Positions 35,417 through 44,066 of a stretch of DNA of 49,004 nucleotides are shown piece after piece. The stretch comes from Acaryochloris sp. CRU_2_0 (GTDB lineage: Bacteria; Cyanobacteriota; Cyanobacteriia; Thermosynechococcales; Thermosynechococcaceae), in the NCBI GenBank assembly GCA_012034865.1, contig JAAUOM010000021.1, forward strand, positions 1 through 49,004. Direction: 5' to 3'. The stretch's first letter is position 1. Every line of letters starts with the position of its first letter. Below the pieces are notes generated by a model that was not told the origin of the DNA, searched no databases, and worked only from the letters and a program-made list of their open reading frames with translations. Made by a program: the position numbers and the translations under genes.

Positions 35417-36816
35417 CTAGAGGGTCAATCTGAAAGCTTGACATTGCTGTAGAAAGCGTTGCGGTAGTTCTGGTTGATGCCCCCAGTGCAGATGGAGATA
35501 GGAGGCATGGAGATTATCAAGACACCAGCCTTCTGGTTGAGGTGAGTTTGCTGTTAAAGGGTCGGCCAAGAAATTATAGATCGGGGAAGGAGAGATGTGG
35601 TGGAGTTGAGAATGGTGGAATTCGTGTCCCCAGACTTGGGTGCCTGCGGTGAGTAAAGGTGTGTTTTGGGCTGCGATCGCTCCTCGATACCCCAAGGTTA
35701 ACCGCGCCTCCATCTCCACGGTCGTCGGCAAAATACCGACCATCGGAAATGTTCGTCCCTCCAGATCTTGAATCGACTCACATAAATACATCAGCCCACC
35801 ACATTCGGCATAGGTTGGTAATCCCTTGGCAATGGCCTGTTTGACGGACTGCCGTGCAGTTCTATTTGCCGACAGCTTGGCCGCGAACATCTCCGGGAAG
35901 CCCCCCCTAAATAGAGTCCTTGGGTTTCTGGGGGTAACATTGAATCGGTTAAAGGACTCCAAAACAGCAACTCAGCTCCTAATTTCACCAATAAATCCAG
36001 GTTATCGGCATAGTAAAAGTTAAAGGCTGGATCACGGGCGATCGCGAGACGAACCGAGTTCTGAGCTGTAATGCCTTTTGATCCTTCAGAGGCAAGCAAA
36101 GCAGACCCTTGGGGTGCTATCCCAGAATCTTGAGCGGTTACTAATAAAGGGAGCAAAGCTGGCCAGTCAAAACAGGCATCTCCGAGATCGGCCAATTGCT
36201 GCCAGAGGGTCTCTAATCCCTTTAATTCATCCGTGGGCACCAAACCCAAATGGCGATCGGGAATGGTGATCTGTGCTTGGCGGTTCAGTACGCCTAAAAT
36301 TTTGATACCTAAAGGTTCTAGCGCAGCTTTGAGGATATAGAGATGGCGATCGCTGCCCACGCGGTTGAGAACGACCCCCGCAATTTGTAGATCCTGATCA
36401 AAAGAGCGATAGCCTTGGACAAGAGCCGCCACAGAATCGGATAACCGACTGCAATCTAGGACTAAGACAATCGGTAAATTTAGTAAGCGCGCCACCTGGG
36501 CCGTACTGCCGCGCCCCCTTTGCCCTACGGCACCATCAAATAAGCCCATCACCCCCTCTACAACCCCATAATCAGCGGTTGACGAGTGGATGGCAAAACA
36601 CTGTTGGGTATAAGCTTCTGAAGTCAGGATCGGGTCTAAATTGCGACAAGGACGTCCCGTTAGTGCAGCATGAAACATAGGGTCAATATAGTCAGGACCC
36701 ACCTTAAAGGACTGCACTGAGGCTTGATAGCGTTGCAAACTGGCCAGCAATGATAAGGTGACCGTTGTTTTGCCCACACCACTGCGTTCACCGGCGACAA
36801 CTAGTGTCATTTCCAA
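35417..36816 (-). CDS. cobB: Cobyrinic acid a,c-diamide synthase, frameshifted
   Basis: The N-terminal ATP-binding domain (LVVAGERSGVGKTTVTLSLL; FKVGPDYIDPMFHAALTGRP; VVEGVMGLFDGAVGQRGRGS) is in one frame, and the glutamine amidotransferase domain (YAECGGLMYLCESI with the catalytic Cys; WGHEFHHSQLHH) in another. The break is at the C run 35901-35907. With G8 instead of G7 on the coding strand, GLYLGG runs into GFPEMFAAKL, giving about 466 residues, the normal size. The enzyme (CobB/CbiA) amidates cobyrinic acid side chains in cobamide biosynthesis. No other cobalamin genes are in the window. A homopolymer this long is a common error site. Confidence 0.85.
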
Positions 36817-37000
36817 ATCGGCTCATCAAAGAATAGCTTGGAATGTACTACAATAAAATACATGTACTTCACAGAAAGGGTGCTTTGATCCAGTGTAGGG
36901 AATAGCAGGTTGTCTCTCTACGCATGACTGGGTAGGGTGTGGTAAGGTTTGTTTGGCTATTTGCGGGACTTGAGTGTGATTTCCGAACTCCATCTTTGAA

Positions 37001-37114
37001 ATGGCACTAGCTGGTCGCACCACCTTTCCCCAAATGGCCCCTTTCCCCACTGATTTGTCATCCGGCTCTGAAACACTGCATTGGCTTCAAGATCTCAGAG
37101 CAGTTGACCTATGA
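37001..37114 (+). CDS. Small ORF coupled to the Fis-like gene
   Basis: A 37-codon reading frame, MALAGRTTFPQMAPFPTDLS then SGSETLHWLQDLRAVDL, whose TGA overlaps the ATG of the next gene (ATGA at 37111-37114). It looks like protein composition rather than random, and the overlap suggests translational coupling or a leader peptide. No Shine-Dalgarno is clear and no homology was recognised. The rest of the 36817-37000 gap shows nothing I can name. Confidence 0.35.
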   Translation: MALAGRTTFPQMAPFPTDLSSGSETLHWLQDLRAVDL

Positions 37115-37672
37115 ATTCTGACTGGACAAATCGGCTGGAACAGGTCGCGCGGGAAGACCTAGTAATGTTCATCAATGCTTGTCTAGCTTGTACTGGACAG
37201 CGAGAATTTTACGATGATGCCTATGGGCAAAAAGTCTCACTGGATTTTCTCCATGACTATATTTTAGGGAACTATCGGTTGTTGTATGCTCGTACTCTGG
37301 CGGCGGGGATTAATCACTTTAACCAAGGGCAAATTATCCTCAAGCTTCTGGCAACGGACGGCAGGCCTGTTTACCTTACAGCGCTTCATCACCGATTTAC
37401 AGTTGAAGTCCGAAAATCATATTGGCGAAGCGATTGTCCGTGCTGATGGACAACTAGAATATCTCAAAACCTATCGCTTATCCGAAGCGCAAACTCGGCG
37501 GGCTTACCTACTGAGTCAATTGGCCACCCACGGCTGGAACCTGAATGACACCGCAGCCGCCTTAAATCAATCCCGTGAAGACTTCGTATATCGACTGGAA
37601 AAAGCTGGCTTCGGCTACCTGCTCAACAATCAGGTGCGCGAACAAGCGAGATCGTCCCGACGGCGACGGTAA
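37111..37672 (+). CDS. Cyanobacterial protein with Fis-like HTH, frameshifted
   Basis: The first frame gives a conserved-looking helical domain (REDLVMFINACLACTGQREF; DFLHDYILGNYRLLYARTLA; INHFNQGQIILKLLA). The second frame gives FTLQRFITDLQLKSENHIGE, an all-helical linker and a C-terminal Fis-type helix-turn-helix (LATHGWNLNDTAAALNQSRE with DFVYRLEKAGFGYLL). The break coincides with a 4-bp tandem duplication, ACGGACGG at 37354-37361; with one ACGG the frames join as LLATAGLFTLQRFITD, about 185 residues. The HTH suggests DNA binding. Product otherwise unknown. This shift is an insertion, unlike the others in the window. Confidence 0.6.
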
Positions 37673-37691
37673 GAGTAGAGTCGCTGGTTCC

Positions 37692-39575
37692 CTAATAGCG
37701 AGTTCCAGCCTTGCGATGATGGACGGCGGTTTTCACATTAGATCGTAATACCTTACCGTTTTTAATCACGGCATAAACCACCCAATGATCGCCGCATTCC
37801 ATCCGGTTTCCCACCTCGCATTCTAGGTAGGAAATGGCATCTTTGAGGATGGGACAACCATTGGTCGCCGTCTCCGTTTCCAGACCCGCGAAGCGATCTT
37901 CACCGGGACCAAAGGGTTTGAGGAAATGCTTCATGGGCCGTTGATAAGTATCTTCACCCAAAATATTGAGGACGAAGGGACTTTGGGAATAGAGCAACGA
38001 CTCCACCGCCCGATCTTTAGCGACAGCCACCGTAAAACCGGGGGGATTGAACGTGGCCTGCGACACCCAAGAGGCCAACATGCCACTCATCACGTCTCCT
38101 TGTTTCGCCGTCAGGACACACAGAGACCCGACAATCCGCCCCACGGCTTGCTCGGTAGCGGTGATTTGGGTGGCCGATTGGGCGGATCCTTGTTGGCGAG
38201 ATTTGATTTTATTGGCTTTCTTGATTTGTTGGGCGAAATCAGTACCCGCTTCTTCACAGGTTTTGAGGGTGACATCGGTGGGCTTGAACTTCACTTTGAT
38301 GGGGTCAAACCCAAAGCTATACCCTGCATCTCGCAGTTTGTTTTCTAATAAATCAATGGCTTCGCCGCTCCAGCCAAAGGACCCAAAGACGCCAACGGGT
38401 TTAGTTTTAGGTACGGTGGATAGCAAGATCCCTAAGGCCATTTGAATTTGGGTCGGCGCATGACCGCCTAAGGTAGGAGAACCAATAATAAAGCCTTCAC
38501 AGGAGTCAGCAACGGCTTGAATCTCCTCCGGTGTCGCGGTTTCACAGTTGATGGTTTCCACTCCAATTCCGGTCTTGGTAATGCCCCGGGCAATAGCCTG
38601 ACCAATGGTGGCCGTATTGCCATAGGCTGAGGCATAGAGCAGAGCAATGGTACTGGTTCGATTTTTCTGGGCTGCACTCCAACGGCGATAATTGCGGGTC
38701 AGTTCCCTGGTACCGTAGCGAACAATCGGACCATGTCCCGGTGCATAGGTGCGAATGGCCAAGGGAGAGAGTTTGTCTAAGAGGATATCCACCTGACGGG
38801 CGTAGGGTGCCATCAGACAGTCAAAGTAGTAGCGACGATCTTCTTGCAAACTGGTGCGATCGCCATCAAAGGCGGCTTCGCTACAAAGATGAATCCCAAA
38901 AAATTTATCAGAAAAGAGAATGCGGCTAGCAGGGTCATAGGTCAATAAACTATCCGGATAGCGAGGGGTCGAAGCGCGAATCAATTGCAGACGGTGGCCT
39001 TGACCTAGATCGAGGGTTTTGTCCTTGCCGCTGCTTCTGACAATTTTTAAGTTGAGAGCCTGATCGGGTAAGGCGTCTTTGAGGGCCGTTGCCGCCGGAT
39101 TAGAGCAAACAATCGTGACATTGGGAATTTCCTGCAACAGGAGTTTGAGGGTATCGGCACGGTTGATATTGACATGCCCTAAAATCAAGTAGTCCAGTTG
39201 CTTAAGGTCAAATTCAAAACCCTCTAGATTGACCGATTGCTGCGTCACCCATTGCAATTGACTCCATAAACGACTCCACAGGGGTTGAAAAGAAGAGGAA
39301 CCCGATTGACCAGACAGTTGGTGCAGTTGGGCTAGAAAGATTTCCGTAAAGGAGCCACCCGGTGGATCAATGAGGGCGGTTTTGTCGCCGCTGATGATAT
39401 AGGAATTGGCAGTGGTGCCCCGTTCGAGGGCATATTCAATTTCAAAGCGCAGGCGATTCCAACTGCGCGATCGCAACGCCAAGGTTCCGGGTGCGATCGG
39501 CACCAACTGGACATCTCTCGGTTTTGGGGTTGAAGGCGTGGAACTGCCTGGAGGGGTGAGGGTTGATGAGGTCAT
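37692..39575 (-). CDS. flv1: Flavodiiron protein Flv1-type (non-canonical metal site)
   Basis: 627 residues: lactamase-like diiron domain, flavodoxin domain (LYASAYGNTATIGQAIARGI) and C-terminal flavin-reductase domain (GSLCVLTAKQGDVMSGMLAS). The metal motif that reads HxExDH in active diiron proteins is HVNINR (134-139) here: Glu, Asp and His are replaced, as in Flv1/Flv2 of cyanobacteria. A linker of about 30 residues (GQSGSSSFQPLWSRLWSQLQ) is longer than usual. Flv1 acts with Flv3 to reduce oxygen with electrons from photosystem I. It is 37 bases downstream of the canonical partner gene, so this is a flv3-flv1 operon. Flv1 versus Flv2 is decided by the pairing and C-domain, not by a unique residue. 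Confidence 0.85.
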   Translation of the reverse strand: MTSSTLTPPGSSTPSTPKPRDVQLVPIAPGTLALRSRSWNRLRFEIEYALERGTTANSYIISGDKTALIDPPGGSFTEIFLAQLHQLSGQSGSSSFQPLWSRLWSQLQWVTQQSVNLEGFEFDLKQLDYLILGHVNINRADTLKLLLQEIPNVTIVCSNPAATALKDALPDQALNLKIVRSSGKDKTLDLGQGHRLQLIRASTPRYPDSLLTYDPASRILFSDKFFGIHLCSEAAFDGDRTSLQEDRRYYFDCLMAPYARQVDILLDKLSPLAIRTYAPGHGPIVRYGTRELTRNYRRWSAAQKNRTSTIALLYASAYGNTATIGQAIARGITKTGIGVETINCETATPEEIQAVADSCEGFIIGSPTLGGHAPTQIQMALGILLSTVPKTKPVGVFGSFGWSGEAIDLLENKLRDAGYSFGFDPIKVKFKPTDVTLKTCEEAGTDFAQQIKKANKIKSRQQGSAQSATQITATEQAVGRIVGSLCVLTAKQGDVMSGMLASWVSQATFNPPGFTVAVAKDRAVESLLYSQSPFVLNILGEDTYQRPMKHFLKPFGPGEDRFAGLETETATNGCPILKDAISYLECEVGNRMECGDHWVVYAVIKNGKVLRSNVKTAVHHRKAGTRY

Positions 39576-39612
39576 GGATATCTCCGTCTAACTGCAAGGT
39601 CAAGACATTTAC

Positions 39613-41349
39613 CTAATAATAAGTACCGACTTGTCGATGGTGAACCGCCGTCAAACTATCGGGTTTTGACACTTTACCGACGGTGACTTCGCTATATACC
39701 AGCCAGTGGTCACTACATTCCATGCGGCTGACCACCTTGCACTCCATATAGGCCAAGGCATCAGCTAGAATTGGCGAACCATTTTCGGCTTGGCGAGTTT
39801 TCACCCCAGCAAAGCGATCGGCACCGGGGGGGAAGCGCTTGAGAAAATGGGTCATTAAGCTGGCATAGTTGTCCGCTTCCAGCACATTCAGCACAAACAT
39901 ATCCCCTACATGCATGAGGGATTCAATGGCTCGGTCTTTGGCAACGGCTACCGTAAATCCCAAGGGTTCAAAGCTGGCTTGTGTGACCCAGGAGGCTAAC
40001 ATCGCCCCGTTGAGATCCCCTTTATGGGCTGTGATGATATACAACCCACTACTCAAACGGCCAAGGGCTTTTTCTAGATCGCCATCAATGGCTTTAATTT
40101 TTTTGAGATTCTCTTTGAGCGTTAACTTTTGCCCTAAGTCAGTGCCGGATTCTTCACATTCCTGGTAGATGGTTTCGCAGGGGATATCTTTGATCCGCAA
40201 AGCGCCAAACCCTTCTGTTAATCCCAGATCCTTAAAGCGACTTAACAGCGGATCAATGGGTTGGTCGTTGCCCCCGTAGGATTCAAAAACGCCAAAGATC
40301 TGCTTACTCTTGGCTGCTGCCAAAATTGTACTAATGGCAGCTTGGGCTGGGGTGGCATAAGGGCCAGCCGCTGGGGGCGTGGTGATTACAAAAGCTGAGA
40401 CATCATTAATCAGTTCCTGAACCTCTTGCACATCTGCTACCTTGAGATCCATCATTTCCACGGCCACGCCCGTTTTGGAAATTCCGCGAGCGATCGCTTG
40501 CGAGAGGCGATCGCTATAGCCATAATCCGACAAGTAAAAAACGGCTGCGGTTTGTTCTGCCTTGGCCTTCTCGCTACTCCACTGGCGATAGCGCTCCGTC
40601 AGCTCTTCCACATTGTGACGAAGCAAAGGACCATGCCCGGTGGCAATGGTGTTGATCCCCGCTAGGGCATCCATGCGTTTCATTGCCGACAAGACTGAGC
40701 GGGCGTTAGGACCCATCAGGCACTCGTAGTAAAACCGAAAGTCAGGAGAAAGCGCCTCTAGATCTTCATCAAAGGTCTCGTCGGTACAAAAGTGCGAGCC
40801 AAAGGCATCGCAGGTATAGAGAATTTTGGTTTTGTGGTCGTAGGTAAAGATAGTATCTGGCCAATGCAGATTGGGGGCATTCAAAAATTCCAGAACATGG
40901 CCTTGTCCTAGATCAATCTGATCGCCGTTTTTGACAATTTTGCTGTTGACGGACTCATTGACAAATTCTTCCAGGAAGCTGATGGCGATTTTAGCGCCCA
41001 CCACTACGGCCTGGGGAGCTAGGGCCAATACGTCTTTGACCAAGCCGCTGTGATCGGGTTCAGTATGGCTAATGATTAAATAGTCAATCTGGGCCGCATC
41101 AATTTCTTTACGCAACAGCTTCAGATAGAGGTCACGAAATTTCTCATGGGAGGTATCAATCAGGGCAACTTTATCGCCCCGCACGAGATAGGAGTTGTAG
41201 GTAGTACCGTTTTGTAGACCAAACTCAATGTCAAAGCGATCGCGATCCCAATCCAAGGATCGGATCACGGTGGTATTGTCCCCAATATCAAGGGTTTGGG
41301 TTGTGAGTCGGTTTTCGGTTCGCACGTTGCGATCGCCTAGAGCAACCAT
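39613..41349 (-). CDS. flv3: Flavodiiron protein Flv3-type (canonical diiron site)
   Basis: 578 residues. The diiron ligands are intact: H95-x-E97-x-D99-H100 in SHTEPDHSGL, H162 in NLHWPDT, D181 in CDAFGSH, and a final His in GHGPLLRHN. Flavodoxin domain (FYLSDYGYSDRLSQAIARGI) and flavin-reductase domain (LSSGLYIITAHKGDLNGAML) follow. Flv3 is the catalytic partner of Flv1 in oxygen photoreduction under fluctuating light. TGGAGG lies 8-9 bases before the ATG. A TATATC-type -10 box may lie near 41377-41385, not certain. First gene of the operon with flv1. Confidence 0.9.
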   Translation of the reverse strand: MVALGDRNVRTENRLTTQTLDIGDNTTVIRSLDWDRDRFDIEFGLQNGTTYNSYLVRGDKVALIDTSHEKFRDLYLKLLRKEIDAAQIDYLIISHTEPDHSGLVKDVLALAPQAVVVGAKIAISFLEEFVNESVNSKIVKNGDQIDLGQGHVLEFLNAPNLHWPDTIFTYDHKTKILYTCDAFGSHFCTDETFDEDLEALSPDFRFYYECLMGPNARSVLSAMKRMDALAGINTIATGHGPLLRHNVEELTERYRQWSSEKAKAEQTAAVFYLSDYGYSDRLSQAIARGISKTGVAVEMMDLKVADVQEVQELINDVSAFVITTPPAAGPYATPAQAAISTILAAAKSKQIFGVFESYGGNDQPIDPLLSRFKDLGLTEGFGALRIKDIPCETIYQECEESGTDLGQKLTLKENLKKIKAIDGDLEKALGRLSSGLYIITAHKGDLNGAMLASWVTQASFEPLGFTVAVAKDRAIESLMHVGDMFVLNVLEADNYASLMTHFLKRFPPGADRFAGVKTRQAENGSPILADALAYMECKVVSRMECSDHWLVYSEVTVGKVSKPDSLTAVHHRQVGTYY

Positions 41350-41479
41350 CGGCCACCTCCATTTGCATTAATTGTTAAGATATATTGCAATTGTAACGTA
41401 CTCTCTCTTGCTCTTTGATTAGAAGTTGTGATGAGTGTTATTGATTTGTCCTGTAGAAATGGGCAATGTTGCTTTCTCG

Positions 41480-43174
41480 TTAAATTTCTCTTATTGACGG
41501 CGTCTCAAGGGCTTCTGTCAAAGTAGCTAGGGTATTTTGCAAAAGCGTCAGGTGCTGCTGATGGTGATAACTGGATTTGGTCGGCTCGGCAGGTGCAGCG
41601 ACAAGAGGCGCGAGAATGAGCTGCTCAGCGGTTTGCTCGTAATTTTGTAGCGCGGTTAAAGCGGCTGAACTAAACTGACCCAGATAATACTGAGCGAACT
41701 GGCGATATTGCTCATCCTCAGCGACCGGAGAGGGAGCATTGACGGCAGACCAATCCAGTTGATTGACGACGTAGCCTGCTCCTCCCAAGATGGCTGCTCC
41801 CAAAGGGTCACCCATGAGCCAGCCTAACCCGGTTGCGATCGCAACCGAAGTCATTTCTTCTTCCTGCGGTTGGGTAGGGTTGGTCGAACTGGTCTGATTC
41901 TGCGATTGGCTGGCCATTTCGGGTTGACTTGGAAACGCAAACCATAACTCCACGGGCCGGGGTTGGTTGAAAAACTCACAAGCCTTGTGAACCCAAGCGA
42001 CAATTTGGCGTTGATGCCCTAACCATTTGGGTTTTAAGGTCTGGGTCAGCCAAGCCGGAAAGCGCTGTTGTTGGAGGGCAACCTGGGCCTCTGTTTCGTA
42101 GTAGCGCAACAAAGTAGGCAAATCCAACCAGTTGCGCGTCTCCGTCACGCTCTCTCGAAATCCTTTAATAATGAGGGTTTGGGCACGTTGCTTGATTTCT
42201 AGGCGCTGTTGGGCGGAGTTTTGGACATCGGTTTGCACGGTGGCCTTCACGGTCTCGATTTTTTGGATCAATGCTTGTTGGAGTTGTTTGGCCAAGGCGA
42301 CCAGCCGTTGGGACTGTTGGGGTGGACCTTGGGTTTGATAGGTCTGGACAATGGTATGCAAGGCCGATTCCAACATAGGCAGTCCGGCACTTTGAGCCGC
42401 TGCTATATCTCCTTTGAGCCGCGCTCTTAAGGCGGGTAGAGCGTCCACCCGATAGAGGTTACTGATTCCTGGGGGAAGTTGCGATCGAAAGCTCTCAGCC
42501 ACAAAGCGCATCCGATTCATCACCTGTTTTTGATCGTCAGGTTCCAGCAGGTTTAAAAAATTGACGACAAAAATCACACTTTCAATGCCCCGATCCAGTA
42601 ACCAATCCCTGAGATGCTCCCGTTCCCCCAAGGTCATTAGCTTGCGACCGTCCAGCATTTGAATCACCAAATCAGCAGTGAGCAACTGTTCCTTGATCAA
42701 GACATCTTGGGCTTCACGATCATTGGTCCCCGGCAAATCCAGCAATTCTACTCCTGTCTGTAAAAGCGGGTGGGGACAACTTACTTCCACCGAAATCACA
42801 TCTTCTCGCATCCGCCGTTGATCATCCAAAATGGCGTACTGCTTGAGGACATCGGTGCCCTCTTCTATAATCTCTTGGCTGTTGGTTAGGCAAATTCGCG
42901 TTTGCAGTTGAGGACCATAGCGAAGGCGAATGGCTGCCCCCGTGGTCGGAATCAGATCGATGGGTAAGGCTTTCTCTCCTAATAAAGCATTGAGCAATGT
43001 GGATTTGCCATAGTTGAACGGGCCAAAAACAGCAATTCTGACAGTGGTGGTTCTGGCTTGATTGCATACCCTTAACACCTGTCGCCGTAGCTCAGCAGTT
43101 TCTGCAAGTTCCAACACGCCAACGGCCATTTGCAGCGTATGAATCAAGCCAGCGTCATTATCTTGCGGGTTCAT
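41480..43174 (-). CDS. Dynamin-like GTPase
   Basis: About 564 residues from ATG 43174, preceded by AAGG; an in-frame ATG at 43303 would add 43 non-conserved residues. G1 GPFNYGKST at 51-59, G2 threonines in LIPTTGA, G3 DLPG at 146-149, and G4 as VVNFLN, which departs from the N/TKxD rule. Long coiled helices (QQSQRLVALAKQLQQALIQK) form the stalk, and a hydrophobic Gly/Ala hairpin (ATGLGWLMGDPLGAAILGGA, GYVVNQL) probably inserts in membrane. Cyanobacterial dynamin-like proteins remodel membranes, including thylakoids. The C-terminal helices (LTLLQNTLATLTEALE) complete it. Alone in its operon, upstream of flv3 on the same strand. Confidence 0.8.
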   Translation of the reverse strand: MNPQDNDAGLIHTLQMAVGVLELAETAELRRQVLRVCNQARTTTVRIAVFGPFNYGKSTLLNALLGEKALPIDLIPTTGAAIRLRYGPQLQTRICLTNSQEIIEEGTDVLKQYAILDDQRRMREDVISVEVSCPHPLLQTGVELLDLPGTNDREAQDVLIKEQLLTADLVIQMLDGRKLMTLGEREHLRDWLLDRGIESVIFVVNFLNLLEPDDQKQVMNRMRFVAESFRSQLPPGISNLYRVDALPALRARLKGDIAAAQSAGLPMLESALHTIVQTYQTQGPPQQSQRLVALAKQLQQALIQKIETVKATVQTDVQNSAQQRLEIKQRAQTLIIKGFRESVTETRNWLDLPTLLRYYETEAQVALQQQRFPAWLTQTLKPKWLGHQRQIVAWVHKACEFFNQPRPVELWFAFPSQPEMASQSQNQTSSTNPTQPQEEEMTSVAIATGLGWLMGDPLGAAILGGAGYVVNQLDWSAVNAPSPVAEDEQYRQFAQYYLGQFSSAALTALQNYEQTAEQLILAPLVAAPAEPTKSSYHHQQHLTLLQNTLATLTEALETPSIREI

Positions 43175-43380
43175 CCTTGCTCTGCCGTGAAACACTTCTG
43201 CCCAATTTATATGTATTTTCCCTGTACACATAAATGACCTGATACCAATTTCAAATAAATCCACACTATTTGTATTTCGGTCATTATTCAGTAGGAGATC
43301 CATTGAAACAATGCAAGTTCAAGTGAAAATGGTATGAGTCCAGATTCCAGAAGGAAACTTACCTTGCATTGCTCGACTCT

Positions 43381-43520
43381 GGGCAGACCCACCCCGCCCT
43401 GCGGGCACCCCTCCCAAGAGGGGATTGGGAGTTTCTGTAGGTTTCAAAGACGATTGCAACCTATTTGCTACCTCTGTCTAGATTATCCCCTCTTGGGAGG
43501 GGTAGGGGTGGGTTTGCCTA
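43381..43520. repeat. MITE-like inverted-repeat element
   Basis: Perfect 18-bp inner arms ACCCCTCCCAAGAGGGGA (43407-43424) and TCCCCTCTTGGGAGGGGT (43486-43503), with looser outer arms GCAGACCCACCCC (43383-43395) and GGGGTGGGTTTGCC (43506-43519). Loop about 60 bases. The left half matches 9256-9325. No coding capacity; it could fold as a long hairpin. Confidence 0.75.
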
Positions 43521-43805
43521 GAATGACGCTATTTGGGATAACTGTGTGTACACGGTAGCCTTGGCAAGGGGAGGGCTAGGGTGGGGTCGTCCAAAATCTT
43601 TTGAGTTTTCAAGACTTGTGTATACACCGTAGCCTTCTAGGTACTCATCAACTGCCTCATGAAAAGACGATGTTAAAGATTGAACATCAATGCCTTCATA
43701 ATTGATGAGACTACGGATGAACTCTACTTTGCCGTAGAACACTTCATCTTCATTACTGAAATGCACAGATCCGAAGTAGCCCCGATATTCCATCATATTT
43801 TTCAT
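43518..43805 (-). CDS. HicB-type antitoxin, C-terminus replaced by repeat sequence
   Basis: From ATG 43805 the first 57 residues (MKNMMEYRGYFGSVHFSNED; VFYGKVEFIRSLINYEGIDV; SSFHEAVDEYLE) are a clear HicB N-terminal domain. After YLE the sequence becomes GYGVYTSLENSKDFGRPHPS and PPLAKATVYTQLSQ, translated from the 43544-43588 repeat and a partial copy at 43617-43636, so the DNA-binding C-terminal part of a normal HicB is missing. No HicA toxin gene is visible upstream or downstream. Either the antitoxin is dead or the truncated domain still binds something. An AT-rich stretch with a TATATTAGTACT box precedes it. Confidence 0.75.
   Translation of the reverse strand: MKNMMEYRGYFGSVHFSNEDEVFYGKVEFIRSLINYEGIDVQSLTSSFHEAVDEYLEGYGVYTSLENSKDFGRPHPSPPLAKATVYTQLSQIASF
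43544..43588 (+). repeat. 45-bp repeat, inverted relative to 48781-48825
   Basis: GTGTGTACAC, GGTAGCCTTGGCAAGGGGA, GGGCTAGGGTGGGGTC. The reverse complement of 48781-48825 gives GTGTGTACAC, CGTAGCCTTGCCAAGGGGA, AGGCTGGGGTGGGGTC, almost identical. A partial direct copy follows at 43617-43636 (GTGTATACACCGTAGCCTT). The two full copies bracket 5.2 kb containing the protease-FHA cluster. Confidence 0.75.
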
Positions 43806-44066
43806 GTCAATCACTCTTGTTCAAGAATAATGTCGATGCCCAAGATAGTACTAATATACTGTCATTTAAATTACAAACTTATGTAAATCTCTGCGTAATT
43901 GTTGAACATTGCTCTGACGAATAGATAATTCAAGATTTTATAAGACGGAGGTATCCTAACTTCTCATCAGTCTATTCCACTTTTCAAAATCAAAGCTTAG
44001 CTTTCAAAATATGAGTATTTCCATCCACTCTTGTTTATTAGAACATGAGGTTTACAACTAAATATT

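Noticed and set aside
43334-43558. Plus-strand ORF over the G/C-rich repeats
   Set aside because: It is a translation of the inverted-repeat element (Arg/Pro/Gly-rich) with no protein-like pattern.
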